From Rubrimonas cliftonensis (lineage in GTDB: Bacteria > Pseudomonadota > Alphaproteobacteria > Rhodobacterales > Rhodobacteraceae), in assembly GCF_900107585.1 (NCBI RefSeq), contig NZ_FNQM01000002.1, positions 519,908-583,907 on the forward strand: a stretch of DNA of 64,000 nucleotides, given 5' to 3'. The notes below the pieces were generated by a model. It was not told the DNA's origin. It searched no databases and saw only the letters and a list, made by a program, of their open reading frames with translations. The position numbers and the translations under genes are program-made. Positions 52,212-64,000 of the stretch are shown here, piece by piece (position 1 is the stretch's first letter; every line of letters begins with the position of its first letter).

Positions 52212-53217
52212 AGCGGATCCTCGGGTCCAGGATGCCGTAGAGCAGGTCGGCGATCAGGTTGAAGAGCACGATCAGGATCGCGAAGATGAAGGTGAGCGTC
52301 TGGACGAGGGGAATGTCGGCGCTCTCGATGCCGACGATCAGCAGGGCGCCGATGCCGTTCACGCGGAAGATCTGCTCGGTGATGATGGCGCCGCCGAAGA
52401 TGGTCGGTACGCCCAGCGCGATCACCGTCACCACCGGGATCAGCGAGTTGCGCAGCACATGCAGCAGCACCACCGTCCGCTCCTTCATGCCCTTGGCGCG
52501 GGCGGTGCGCACATAGTCCTGGTTGAGGTTGTCGAGCATCGAGGCGCGCATGAAGCGGCTGATCTGGGAGGCGTTGGCCAGCGCCAGCACCATGGTCGGC
52601 ATGATCATCTGGCGCACCTGCGCCATGAAGCTGTCCCAACTGTCGACGACCAACGTCGTATCGTAGATCGACGGCAGCCAGCCGAGCCAGACCGAGAAGA
52701 TCACGATGAACAGCAGGCCGGTGAAGAAGGTCGGGATCGAGAAGCCCAGCATCGACACGAAGGTGCCGATCTGGTCGAACCAGGAATACTGGCGGTAGGC
52801 GGAGATCACGCCGATCGGCACGGCGATCAGCACCGCCACGACATAGGACATGCCGACAACCCAGAGCGTCTGCGGCATCCGCTCCACGATGAGGTCCACG
52901 ACCGGGGAGCGGGTGGCCCAGGAGATCACGCGAAGCCGGTTCTCGCTGTCGCCGATGGTCCAGCCGGTCCACTGCTCGATCATGTTGAGCGGCTCGTTGA
53001 CGAGGAACTGCTGCAGCCACAGGAGGTAGCGGATGATGAACGGCTCGTTCATGCCGAGCGAGGCGCGGATCTTCTCGCGCACCTCGGGCGGGATGGTCAG
53101 CGGCAGGTTCGCCGTGGGGTCGCTCGGCGCGAGGTCGAGCAGGGCGAAGATGATGAAGCTGATCGCAAGCAGCGTCGGGATCGACACCAGCAGCCTGCGC
53201 ATCGCGTAACGGAACAT
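52204..53217 (-). CDS. Peptide ABC transporter permease, DppB type
   Basis: The product is 337 residues with six membrane segments. MFRYAMRRLLVSIPTLLAIS is the standard DppB/OppB N-terminus. SMLGFSIPTFFTGLLFIVIF and the loop TARAKGMKERTVVLLHVLRN, SLIPVVTVIALGVPTIFGGA, IITEQIFRVNGIG are the conserved permease blocks. It pairs with the DppC-type protein. It follows the binding-protein gene by 90 bases. Confidence 0.94.
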   Translation of the reverse strand: MFRYAMRRLLVSIPTLLAISFIIFALLDLAPSDPTANLPLTIPPEVREKIRASLGMNEPFIIRYLLWLQQFLVNEPLNMIEQWTGWTIGDSENRLRVISWATRSPVVDLIVERMPQTLWVVGMSYVVAVLIAVPIGVISAYRQYSWFDQIGTFVSMLGFSIPTFFTGLLFIVIFSVWLGWLPSIYDTTLVVDSWDSFMAQVRQMIMPTMVLALANASQISRFMRASMLDNLNQDYVRTARAKGMKERTVVLLHVLRNSLIPVVTVIALGVPTIFGGAIITEQIFRVNGIGALLIVGIESADIPLVQTLTFIFAILIVLFNLIADLLYGILDPRIRYD

Positions 53218-53307
53218 CGGCGCTCCTGAAGCCTTGGGCGTCGCCCGGCGGCGGAATTGGACGAAAGGGCGACGCGCCGGAGAGCCGGCGCGTCGCGGTT
53301 CAGCGCA

Positions 53308-55026
53308 TCACTTCACGCGATGCCAGTCGGCGATGTTCCACAGCTCGCTGTCCCAGTCGTTGATCTTCACGCCGGCCAGCGTGTTGGCGTGGGCGGAGGT
53401 GCCGCCGCGGTGGACCAGCGGGATCATCGCGTAGTCCTGCATCAGCATGTCGTTCATGCGCTTGGCGATGTCGGCGCGCGCCTCGAGGCCCGCGGTCTTG
53501 GAGAACTCCGCCGCCAGCGCGTCGTATTCCGGGTTGCACCAGCGGGTGATGTTCTCGCCCTGCCACTGCGTCGACGGCCGCGGGGCCTTGTTGCAGATCC
53601 AGTTGGCCATGTAGGCCTCGGGGTCCACGCCGGAGAAGTTGTTGGTGTACATCTCGACGTCGGCGTAGAACTTCTGGAACGTGTCCGGAGAGGCGGGGTC
53701 GCCGCCGAAGAACACGCTGGCCGAGATGTTGCGCAGCTCGGTCTCGACGCCGATCTCGCCCCACCACTGCTTGATCAGCGACTGGAACTGCTGACGCACC
53801 GCGTTGGTGGAGGTCTGGTAAAGAAGCGAAAGCTCCTTGCCGTCCTTCTCGCGGACGCCGTCGCCGTCGCTGTCGATCCAGCCGGCCTCATCGAGCAGCG
53901 CCTTGGCGCCCTCGATGTCCTGCACGAGGCAGGCGTCATTGGCGGTGGAGGCGTAAATCTCCGGCCCGGGCAGCACGTTGCACGTCGGCCTTCCGGTGGG
54001 GCCGTAGCCGATTTCGGTCAGGATCACCGGGTCGATCGCCATCGACAGCGCCTTGCGAACCCTGATGTCGCTGAGGATCGGGTGCGCGTTGGAGCCGTCC
54101 TCCTTCCACACCGACCGCTCGTCCGGCCCGAGCGCCGGGTCGGGGTTGGTGAAGTTGACGTGGATGCGCTCGACGGAGGTCGCGAAGGCGACGACGACCT
54201 TGCCCCTGCCGGCGGCCTCCATCTCCGTCAGCACCTCGGGCGAGATCTGGAGGTTCCAGGCATAGTCGAACTCGCCGGTCTGCAGCACGGAGCGCGCCGC
54301 GCTCTCGGCGTCGCCGCCCCCCTTGAACAGCACCGAGGCGAAGGCGGGCTTGGCCGGGTCGCGGTAGTTGGGGTTGGCCTCCAGCGAGATCACGTCATTG
54401 GCGCGGAACTCCGTCACCCTGAACGGGCCGGTGCCGATCGGGTTGAAGTTCTGCTCGGTGCACTCCGGGGCGCGGGCGCCGATGCAGTTCTCGAACTGCG
54501 ACTTCTGGATGATCGGCGACTCCGAGCCGACCAGCGCGGTGTAGGGGAAGGGCTTGGGCTCGGTGAAGGTGATCTTCAGCGTGAGGTCGTCCACGGCCTC
54601 CATGGACGCGATGCCCTCGAAGTAGCTCGACTGCGCGCAGCCGCCCTCGGGGTGGGTGCAGTATTCGTAGGTGAAGACGCCGTCGGCGGCGGTGACGGGC
54701 GTGCCGTCGGACCACAGCAGGCCGGGCTTCAGCTTCCATGTGATGGTGCGCAGGTCGGCCGAGACGCCGCCGTTGTCGGTCGTCGGGATGCTCTCGGCGA
54801 GGATCGGCACGATCTCGCCGGTGTCGGAGAACCGCGCCAGCGGCTCGATCACCATGGAGGAGGCCTCGACCTCCTTGGTGCCGCCGGAAAGGAACGGGTT
54901 CATCGTCGACGGCGCCTGCCAGTAGATGATGTTGAGCTGGCCGTCGGCGCCGCGCTCGGCCATGGCCGCCGGCGCGACCAGCGTGAGCGCCGCGCCCGCC
55001 ATGAGTAGGGTCTTGAGTCTCATCAT
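53308..55026 (-). CDS. Peptide ABC transporter substrate-binding protein (SBP family 5)
   Basis: The product is 572 residues from ATG 55026 (ATG 55023 also possible), with signal peptide MMRLKTLLMAGAALTLVAPA cleaved after AMA. NIIYWQAPSTMNPFLSGGTK, EPLARFSDTGEIVPILAESI and WKLKPGLLWSDGTPVTAADG are typical of family 5 (Dpp/Opp) binding proteins. An EKDGKELSLLYQTSTNAVRQ block lies in the C-terminal lobe. It is first in the transport part of the cluster, before dppB and dppC. Ligand likely a peptide or acylated amino acid, given the M20 hydrolases across the divergent promoter. Confidence 0.93.
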   Translation of the reverse strand: MMRLKTLLMAGAALTLVAPAAMAERGADGQLNIIYWQAPSTMNPFLSGGTKEVEASSMVIEPLARFSDTGEIVPILAESIPTTDNGGVSADLRTITWKLKPGLLWSDGTPVTAADGVFTYEYCTHPEGGCAQSSYFEGIASMEAVDDLTLKITFTEPKPFPYTALVGSESPIIQKSQFENCIGARAPECTEQNFNPIGTGPFRVTEFRANDVISLEANPNYRDPAKPAFASVLFKGGGDAESAARSVLQTGEFDYAWNLQISPEVLTEMEAAGRGKVVVAFATSVERIHVNFTNPDPALGPDERSVWKEDGSNAHPILSDIRVRKALSMAIDPVILTEIGYGPTGRPTCNVLPGPEIYASTANDACLVQDIEGAKALLDEAGWIDSDGDGVREKDGKELSLLYQTSTNAVRQQFQSLIKQWWGEIGVETELRNISASVFFGGDPASPDTFQKFYADVEMYTNNFSGVDPEAYMANWICNKAPRPSTQWQGENITRWCNPEYDALAAEFSKTAGLEARADIAKRMNDMLMQDYAMIPLVHRGGTSAHANTLAGVKINDWDSELWNIADWHRVK

Positions 55027-55138
55027 GTGCTCCCTGTCGGTTGAGCGTGTTCCGCCATTTCCGGCGGTTGTGGTCGATCTTTGCCCATCGCCTCGCGCGA
55101 AAAAAGTGCGAAACGCCGCGCAAACGCGCAAAGGCGGC

Positions 55139-56148
55139 TTATTGGGCGAAATGGCAGGCGACCTGCCTGCCATCAGGCAGCTTGCGGAACGCCGGAACCT
55201 CCGCGGCGCAGCGCGCCTCGGCGATGGGGCAGCGTGTCCGGAAGCGGCAGCCCGAAGGCGGGTTGGCCGGCGAGGGCACGTCGCCCTTCAGGATGACGCG
55301 CCTGCGCGTCGCCTCCACCTTCGGGTCGGGCGCCGGCACCGCCGAGAGCAGCGCCTGGGTGTAGGGGTGGCGGGGCGAGGCGTAGAGCAGGTCGCGCGGC
55401 GCAAGCTCGACGACGCCGCCCAGATACATCACCGCCACATGGGTCGCGATGTGGCGCACCATGCTGAGATCGTGGCTGATGAAAAGATAGGTAAGCCCCA
55501 GCCGCGCCTGCAACTCTTCCAGCAGGTTGACGACCTGCGCCTGGATCGAGACGTCGAGCGCCGCGATCGGCTCGTCGCAGACGATGAAGCCGGGGTCGAG
55601 CGCGAGCGCCCGCGCGATGCCGATGCGCTGACGCTGGCCGCCGGAGAACTCGTGCGGGTAGCGGTCGGCGAAGGCGGGGTTCATGCCCACCGCGTCGAGC
55701 AGCGAGCGCACCCTGTCGCGGCGCTGGGCCTGGCTGAGCCTGAGATGCTCGTCGAGCGGCTCGGCGATGATCGAGCCCACCGTCATGCGCGGGTTCAGCG
55801 AGGCCTGCGGGTCCTGGAAGATCATCTGCATCCGCGGCCGCAGGCGGCGCAGGGCGCCCTCGCCGAGGGTCGCGATGTCCTTGCCCTCGAACAGGATGCG
55901 CCCGCGGGTCGGGGCGTAGAGCCGCAGCACGGCGCGCCCGGTCGTGGACTTGCCGCAGCCGGATTCGCCGACGAGGCCCAGCGTCTCGCCCCGCCTCACC
56001 GTGAAGCTGACGCCGTCCACGGCCTTGATCGCCCCGACCTGCCGGCGAAAAAGACCGCTGTACACGGGGAAATGCACCGCAAGGTCGTCGACCTGCACCA
56101 GCGGCGCGGCGGTATCGGCGGCGCTGCGGGTCGTCGGCTCCGCGAGGC

Positions 56149-56152
<4 letters not shown>
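55139..56152 (-). CDS. Peptide ABC transporter ATP-binding protein, DppF type
   Basis: The product is 337 residues. Walker A is [20 protein letters not shown] near residue 75, the Q loop [20 protein letters not shown], signature [20 protein letters not shown], Walker [21 protein letters not shown]. The C-terminal oligopeptide-transporter block with cysteines ([17 protein letters not shown]) is present, which binds an iron-sulphur cluster in some DppD/F proteins. The start overlaps the DppD stop as ATGA. Confidence 0.95.
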
Positions 56153-57174
<1,022 letters not shown>

Positions 57175-57402
57175 TCCTGCACTCCCTGCGACGGCTCTGC
57201 GCCATTCGTTGGGTGAAGTCTTGGGCAGATGCGGCGGGGCCGCAATGGTCGATCGCCGCACTTGCGGGCTTCGCGCCGAAAAAACCGACAAATCGAGCGG
57301 TCTGGCCATGCTGCGCCCACAATTGAGGCGAAGACGCCTCCGCACGGCTTGACGCGCCACGCGCACGCGTCACGATCCTTCCCGTCATTCAGGAGGCGCG
57401 CC

Positions 57403-58560
57403 GTGGGCGACATCTATTCGAGCCGTGAGATGCTGGCGAAGCTCGTGGCGTTCCCGACGGTTTCGCGGGACGGCAACCTCGATCTGATCCACTTCGTCAG
57501 GGACTATCTCGCCGGTCATGGCGTCGAGAGCCGCATCGTGCCGAGCCCCTGCGGCGCGAAGGCCAACCTCTACGCGCAGATCGGCCCGGCCGAGCCGGGC
57601 GGGGTCGCGCTTTCGGGGCACACCGACGTGGTGCCGGTGGACGGGCAGGAGTGGTCGAGCGACCCCTTCACCCTCACCGAGCGCGACGGCAGGCTCTACG
57701 GGCGCGGCGCGGCCGACATGAAGGGTTTCGACGCGCTGGGCCTCGCGCTCGTGCCGGAGATGCTCAGGGCGGGGCTGAAGCGGCCGGTGCAGATCGCGCT
57801 CAGCTACGATGAGGAGGTCGGCTGCCGCGGCGCGCCGCTGATGATCGCGCAGATGCGCGAGACGCTGCCGCCGGCCGCCGCCGTCTTCGTGGGCGAGCCC
57901 ACGTCGATGCAGGTGGTCACGGGCCACAAGGCGTCCTGCTCCGCCAACACCCATGTCCGCGGCTTCGCGGTGCATTCCAGCCTCGTGCACACCGGCGTCT
58001 CGGCGGTGATGGTCGCGGCGCGGCTGATCCAGTGGCACGCCGACCGCATGGCCGAGAACCGCGCCGCCGCGGACCCGGCCAGCCTGTTCGAGCCCGGCTG
58101 GACGACCCTGCATGTCGGCCAGATCGAGGGCGGCACCGCGCGCAACATCACCGCCCGCGACTGCCGCTTCGTCACCGACTTCAGGGTGCTGCCGAGCGAG
58201 GATCCGCTGGCGTGGTTCGAGCGCTACCAGGCGTTCTGCGCCGACGTCGCCGCCGGGATGCGCGCCGTCCGGCCCGAGGCGGGGATCGAGGTCACGGACG
58301 AGTGGATCGTGCCCGGCTGCCGGCGCGAGGAGAACGGCGCCGCCGAGGCGCTCGCCCGCCAGCTCACCGGCGACAACGCCGAACATGTCGTGAGCTACGG
58401 CACCGAGGCGGGGCAGTTCCAGGCGGAGGGCTATTCGACCTGCATCGTCGGCCCCGGCTCGATCGCGCAGGCGCATCAGCCGGACGAATTCATCGAAATC
58501 GACCAGCTCGCTCAGGGCGAGGCGTTCATTCGCCGCGTCATCGACCGCCTGGCCGCCTGA
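57403..58560 (+). CDS. argE: ArgE-like acetylornithine deacetylase (M20)
   Basis: The product is 385 residues from GTG 57403, preceded by a perfect AGGAGG at 57391. The metal motif ALSGHTDVVPVDGQEWSSDP near residue 68, RGAADMKGFDALGLAL, SYDEEVGCRGAPLM with the catalytic glutamates, and the late histidine in GPGSIAQAHQPDEFIEIDQL are standard. VGEPTSMQVVTGHKASCSAN is the ArgE-type linker to the dimerisation domain. It removes acetyl or other acyl groups from amino acids. In this context, next to a peptide importer, it may work in uptake and breakdown rather than arginine synthesis. Confidence 0.9.
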   Translation: MGDIYSSREMLAKLVAFPTVSRDGNLDLIHFVRDYLAGHGVESRIVPSPCGAKANLYAQIGPAEPGGVALSGHTDVVPVDGQEWSSDPFTLTERDGRLYGRGAADMKGFDALGLALVPEMLRAGLKRPVQIALSYDEEVGCRGAPLMIAQMRETLPPAAAVFVGEPTSMQVVTGHKASCSANTHVRGFAVHSSLVHTGVSAVMVAARLIQWHADRMAENRAAADPASLFEPGWTTLHVGQIEGGTARNITARDCRFVTDFRVLPSEDPLAWFERYQAFCADVAAGMRAVRPEAGIEVTDEWIVPGCRREENGAAEALARQLTGDNAEHVVSYGTEAGQFQAEGYSTCIVGPGSIAQAHQPDEFIEIDQLAQGEAFIRRVIDRLAA

Positions 58561-58584
58561 CCTCAAATCCCCCGAGGAGCACCC

Positions 58585-59760
58585 ATGCCCGTCGTCAACC
58601 GCATCGCCGCGCTGCATTCCGACATCACCGAATGGCGCCGCGACATCCACCGCCACCCCGAACTGCAATTCGACGTGCACCGCACCGCCGCGCTGGTGGC
58701 GGAGAAGTTGCGCGCCTTCGGCTGCGACGAGGTGGTGGAGGGCGTCGGCCGCACCGGCGTCGTCGGCGTGATCAAGGGCCGCGAGACCGGCTCGGGCCGC
58801 GTGGTGGCGATGCGGGCGGACATGGACGCTCTGCCGATCCTGGAGGCTTCCGGCGCGGCCTGGGCCTCCACCGTTCCCGGCAAGATGCACGCCTGCGGCC
58901 ATGACGGCCATACCGCGATGCTGCTCGGCGCGGCGCAATATCTGGCGGAGACCCGCAACTTCGACGGCGCCGCGGTGGTCGTGTTCCAGCCCGCCGAGGA
59001 GGGCGGCGGAGGCGGGCGCGAGATGGTCAAAGAGGGCATGATGGAGCGCTTCGGCGTTCAGGAGGTCTACGGCATGCACAACATGCCGGGGCGCGCCGTC
59101 GGCGCCTTCGCGATCCGCCCCGGCCCGATGATGGCCGCCGCCGACACGCTGCTCATCGACATCGAGGGGCGCGGCGGCCACGCCGCCAAGCCGCACGAGT
59201 GCGTCGACACCACCGTAGTCGCCGCCCATGTCATCACCGCGCTCCAGTCGGTCGTGGCGCGCACCGTCGACCCCGTGGAGAGCTGCGTCGTCACCATCGC
59301 CGCCCTGCACACCGCCGGCGAGGCCTTCAACGTGATCCCCCAGACGGCGAGCCTGAAAGGCACGGTGCGCACGCTCTCGCCGGGCGTGCAGGACATCGTC
59401 GAGGCCCGGATCAGGGCGCTTGCGGAGCACACCGCCCGCGCCTTCGGCGCTGTCGCCACCGTCACCTACGAACGCAATTACCCTGTCACCGTGAACAGCG
59501 CGGCGCAGACCGCCTTCGCCGCGGCGGTTGCGGCCGAGGTCGCCGGCGAGGCGGCGGTCGACGCCGCGACGCCCCCGCTCATGGGGTCGGAGGATTTCTC
59601 CTTCATGCTGAACGCCCGGCCCGGCGCAATGATCTTCATCGGCAACGGAAACACCGCAGGCGTCCATCATCCGGCCTACGACTTCGACGACGACGTGATT
59701 CCCGCCGGCTGCTCCTACTGGGTCCGGCTGGCGGAGAAGGCGATGCCGCTGGGCGGTTGA
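58585..59760 (+). CDS. HipO-like M20 amidohydrolase (hippurate hydrolase family)
   Basis: The product is 391 residues. DITEWRRDIHRHPELQFDVH, ALRADMDALP-type sequence (VVAMRADMDALPILEASGAA), MHACGHDGHTAMLLGAAQYL and VFQPAEEGGGGGREMVKEGM are the metal and catalytic motifs, and PPLMGSEDFSFMLNARPGAM completes the site. Members remove acyl groups from amino acids such as hippurate or indole-acetyl conjugates. AGGAGC precedes the ATG, and the gene follows the argE-like gene by 24 bases. Together with the Dpp-type importer it suggests use of acylated amino acids or peptides. Confidence 0.92.
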   Translation: MPVVNRIAALHSDITEWRRDIHRHPELQFDVHRTAALVAEKLRAFGCDEVVEGVGRTGVVGVIKGRETGSGRVVAMRADMDALPILEASGAAWASTVPGKMHACGHDGHTAMLLGAAQYLAETRNFDGAAVVVFQPAEEGGGGGREMVKEGMMERFGVQEVYGMHNMPGRAVGAFAIRPGPMMAAADTLLIDIEGRGGHAAKPHECVDTTVVAAHVITALQSVVARTVDPVESCVVTIAALHTAGEAFNVIPQTASLKGTVRTLSPGVQDIVEARIRALAEHTARAFGAVATVTYERNYPVTVNSAAQTAFAAAVAAEVAGEAAVDAATPPLMGSEDFSFMLNARPGAMIFIGNGNTAGVHHPAYDFDDDVIPAGCSYWVRLAEKAMPLGG

Positions 59761-59927
59761 GGCGGCGCCGGCCGCGCGGCGCGGCGCGAAATCGTGACGT
59801 TGAGGCGACGATCCACAGGAAAATCGTTGATTACGGCTTGCCTGACACGTCTGGGTTGCCTCCACTGCGCCCCCACGCCCCGCGGAGGCGGGGCGGAGGA
59901 CCACATGATGAGGGAGCAGGGGCGACC

Positions 59928-60218
59928 ATGAAGAAAGCGGAACTCGTTGACGCGCTCGAAACGGCTTCGGGCCAGTCCAAGGCGGCGGTGTCGGCCGTGC
60001 TGGATGCGCTGCCCGCGGTGATCGTGTCGGCGTTGAAGGAGCACGGCGCGCTGACGCTGCCGGGCCTGATGAAGATCGAGGCCCGCTCGCGCGCGGCGCG
60101 CACCATGCGCAACCCCGCCACGGGGGCCGCCGTCGAGAAGCCGGCGACCGTCACGCCGCAGTTCAAGCCGGTGAAGGCGCTCAAGGACCAGGTGGCGCAG
60201 TTTCCGCCGGCGCTCTGA
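59928..60218 (+). CDS. HU family DNA-binding protein
   Basis: The product is 96 residues. MKKAELVDALETASGQSKAA, then VSALKEHGALTLPGLMKIEA and the DNA-binding arm RAARTMRNPATGAAVEKPAT fit the HU/IHF fold. The RNP motif characteristic of HU arms is RNPATG. It binds and bends DNA as a dimer. AGGGAGCAGGGG lies upstream of the ATG. It stands alone just before the str operon promoter. Confidence 0.9.
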   Translation: MKKAELVDALETASGQSKAAVSAVLDALPAVIVSALKEHGALTLPGLMKIEARSRAARTMRNPATGAAVEKPATVTPQFKPVKALKDQVAQFPPAL

Positions 60219-60230
60219 AGCGCATCGCGC

Positions 60231-60255
60231 GCGCTCCGCTTGACAGGCGGAGCGC
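60231..60255. promoter_or_regulatory. Inverted repeat enclosing the str operon -35 box
   Basis: GCGCTCCGC and GCGGAGCGC form a perfect 9-bp inverted repeat whose 7-base loop is TTGACAG. It begins 12 bases after the HU gene stop and contains the TTGACA -35 box of the next promoter. It may be the HU terminator hairpin, a regulator site, or both. Confidence 0.55.
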
Positions 60256-60268
60256 CGGTCCTTAGACC
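60240..60268 (+). promoter_or_regulatory. Likely promoter of the str operon
   Basis: TTGACA (60240-60245), a perfect -35 box, is followed after 17 bases by TAGACC (60263-60268) as -10. The rpsL start is 187 bases downstream of it, so the leader is long. This is the best consensus promoter in the window. Confidence 0.65.
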
Positions 60269-60362
60269 CCCTCCATCCGCAGGGGGCTGAGTCTTTCAGC
60301 GGGTGGCAGCTACGCATTGGCGCGCAAGATCCGGGCTCGCGAAGCCTCGATCCTCTGGGAGC

Positions 60363-60401
60363 CGCCGCGGCGGGCCTCAAGGCCCCGTCCGCGGCGCTTT
60401 T
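60363..60401 (+). terminator. Leader hairpin with T-run before rpsL (possible attenuator)
   Basis: An outer stem of 8 bp (60363-60370 with 60389-60396) and an inner stem of 5 bp (60372-60376 with 60381-60385) enclose a TCAA loop; TTTT follows at 60398-60401. This has the form of a weak intrinsic terminator in the leader of the ribosomal operon. Confidence 0.5.
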
Positions 60402-60455
60402 GCCGTCTGTGCAAGGCCGTCCGAGGTCGATTGTATTGCGAGGGAAGGCGGCCGA

Positions 60456-60827
60456 ATGCCGACGATCCAACAGCTGATCCGGAAACCCCGGCAGCCGCGC
60501 GTCAAGCGCAGCAAGTCGACGCATCTGGAGTCGTGCCCGCAGAAGCGCGGCGTGTGCACGCGCGTCTACACCACCACGCCCAAGAAGCCGAACTCGGCGC
60601 TCAGGAAGGTCGCGAAGGTGCGGCTGACCAACGGCTTCGAGGTCATCAGCTACATTCCTGGCGAGGGGCACAACCTTCAGGAGCACTCCGTGGTGCTGAT
60701 CCGCGGCGGGCGCGTGAAGGATCTTCCGGGCGTGCGCTACCACATCCTGCGCGGCGTGCTCGACACCCAGGGCGTCAAGAACCGCAAGCAGCGGCGCTCG
60801 AAATACGGCGCGAAGCGCCCGAAATGA
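60456..60827 (+). CDS. rpsL: Ribosomal protein S12
   Basis: The product is 123 residues, the standard length. [60 protein letters not shown] and [20 protein letters not shown] are invariant S12 blocks. Lysine is present at both sites where streptomycin-resistance changes occur (TPKKPNS and [10 protein letters not shown]). It belongs to the small subunit decoding centre. AGGGAAGG lies before ATG 60456. Its stop overlaps the DUF4189 start as ATGA. Confidence 0.98.
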   Translation: MPTIQQLIRKPRQPRVKRSKSTHLESCPQKRGVCTRVYTTTPKKPNSALRKVAKVRLTNGFEVISYIPGEGHNLQEHSVVLIRGGRVKDLPGVRYHILRGVLDTQGVKNRKQRRSKYGAKRPK

Positions 60828-61183
60828 GCCCCGCGGCGGTCCTTGCGCCAGCGGCGGCCATCGCCGCGGGCCCTGCTCTCGCCGCCTTCGGCGCGATCGC
60901 CTATGCGCCTTCCGTCGGCGCTTACGGCGTCGGTCTCGGGTCGGAGAGCCGCGAGCAGGCCGAGCGCGCGGCGATGGCCGACTGCGGCGGGTACGCAGGG
61001 GACTGCGCCGTGAACCTGACATTCGAGCACGCCTGCGGCGCGCTCGCCCGGGGCGGGGACGCCAGCCGTCGCGCGGCCGAGGCCGCCGCGACGCTGCGGG
61101 AGGCCGAGGCGCTGGCGCTGGCGGCCTGCGCCAGGCTCGGGGCCGGGTGCCGCATCGAGATGAGTTTCTGCTCGGATCGCTGA
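60824..61183 (+). CDS. DUF4189 domain secreted protein inside the str operon
   Basis: The product is 119 residues. The hydrophobic, alanine-rich N-terminus ([20 protein letters not shown]) works as a signal peptide with cleavage after ALA. The mature part [40 protein letters not shown] and [13 protein letters not shown] matches DUF4189, with several paired cysteines (likely disulfides in the periplasm). Function unknown. The start overlaps the rpsL stop (ATGA), and rpsG follows 65 bases later, so it is co-transcribed with the ribosomal genes. Such an insertion is unusual in this operon. Confidence 0.85.
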   Translation: MSPAAVLAPAAAIAAGPALAAFGAIAYAPSVGAYGVGLGSESREQAERAAMADCGGYAGDCAVNLTFEHACGALARGGDASRRAAEAAATLREAEALALAACARLGAGCRIEMSFCSDR

Positions 61184-61248
61184 GCAGGTTGGGCCGCTGA
61201 GCAGGCCGGGAATTCGGACCGCGCCCGGAGGGGCAAGGAGAAGCTGGA

Positions 61249-61719
61249 ATGTCGCGACGTCACCGCGCTGAGAAACGGGAAGTCCTGCCGGACGCCAAGT
61301 ATGGCGACCGCATCCTGACCAAGTTCATGAACAACCTCATGTACGACGGCAAGAAGTCGGCGGCGGAGAGCATCGTCTATGGCGCGCTGGGCCGGGTCGA
61401 GGGGCGCCTGCGGCGCGTGCCGGTCGAGGTCTTCCACGAGGCGCTGGACAACATCAAGCCGGCCGTCGAGGTCCGTTCGCGGCGCGTCGGCGGCGCGACC
61501 TACCAGGTGCCGGTTGAGGTGCGCCCCGAGCGCCGCGAGGCGCTGGCGATCCGCTGGCTGATCGACGCCTCTCGCAAGCGCAACGAGAACACGATGGAAG
61601 AGCGTCTCGCCGCCGAACTGATGGACGCGGTCAACGGCCGCGGCACCGCTGTCAAGAAGCGCGAAGACACGCACAAGATGGCCGACGCCAACAAGGCGTT
61701 CAGCCACTACCGCTGGTAA
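61249..61719 (+). CDS. rpsG: Ribosomal protein S7
   Basis: The product is 156 residues. [80 protein letters not shown] and [17 protein letters not shown] are fully typical of bacterial S7. It nucleates the 3' domain of 16S rRNA and, in E. coli, represses its own operon. AAGGAGAAG precedes the ATG. Confidence 0.98.
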   Translation: MSRRHRAEKREVLPDAKYGDRILTKFMNNLMYDGKKSAAESIVYGALGRVEGRLRRVPVEVFHEALDNIKPAVEVRSRRVGGATYQVPVEVRPERREALAIRWLIDASRKRNENTMEERLAAELMDAVNGRGTAVKKREDTHKMADANKAFSHYRW

Positions 61720-61748
61720 CTTAACTCCGGACCCTGAGGACGACACCG

Positions 61749-63866
<2,118 letters not shown>

Positions 63867-63905
63867 GCGCGTCGTCCCGCGCTGTTGACGTAAGAGGAGG
63901 CCTAA

Positions 63906-64000
<95 letters not shown>

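Overview
The window is 64 kb of very GC-rich, densely packed chromosome. The str operon order (rpsL, rpsG, fusA, tuf), a cytochrome c, TRAP-TAXI and NMT1-type importers, a VPLPA-type C-terminal sorting signal and direct-repeat SOS boxes of the form GTTC-N7-GTTC together point to an alphaproteobacterium, most likely of the Rhodobacterales/Paracoccaceae. Genus cannot be fixed from the sequence alone. I see no rRNA, insertion sequence, prophage or CRISPR array. Start codons are often GTG or TTG, and ATGA/GTGA stop-start overlaps are common, so many neighbours look translationally coupled.

Layout. 1-6.2 kb: the end of an AbgB-like M20 hydrolase, a radical SAM/SPASM protein and a YnjBCD-type ABC importer. 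6.4-12.3 kb (minus): tRNA-Pro(CGG) and an operon for an NMT1/THI5-like ABC importer with a CodA-like deaminase and an FAD-linked oxidase. 12.5-17.7 kb: a Rid-family protein, a TRAP-TAXI transporter, a spondin-domain VPLPA-CTERM surface protein and a DUF4864 protein. 17.9-25.7 kb: hydroxyacid dehydrogenase, thioredoxin-like protein, YaiI, MscL, DUF1127, a UvrD helicase behind an SOS box, a two-gene unknown module, apt and a GST. 25.9-32.3 kb: cytochrome c, lipB, tRNA-Leu(GAG), an orphan iron-type permease, an orphan HupK-like protein and a PAS histidine kinase. 32.3-39.2 kb: dapF-mtaB, then ftsY coupled to two glycosyltransferases, with a convergent GT4. 39.3-45.4 kb: recG, an SOS-controlled mini-gene, a DNA glycosylase, a carboxylesterase, HNH endonuclease, dsbB, a VTT protein and a GNAT. 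45.5-51.3 kb: a form-II CoxL-like molybdoenzyme subunit, thiolase, HMG-CoA lyase and an EstB-like serine hydrolase. 51.3-59.8 kb: a complete Dpp-type peptide importer (minus) divergent from argE-like and hipO-like M20 hydrolases. 59.9-64 kb: an HU-family protein and the str operon, with a secreted DUF4189 protein inserted between rpsL and rpsG.

The most interesting item is at 41,367-41,563. Two perfect 15-bp SOS boxes, one in each orientation of the consensus, lie between the recG stop codon and a 39-codon reading frame. That frame encodes a peptide with a basic N-terminal half and one hydrophobic segment. It is followed by a DNA-alkylation glycosylase gene. It has the form of an SOS-induced small membrane protein (compare SidA of Caulobacter), but the function is inferred. 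A third perfect SOS box precedes uvrD. Other loci worth attention are the tail-anchored-protein module at 23.7-24.4 kb, the DUF4189 insertion and leader hairpin of the str operon, and the orphan HupK-like protein.
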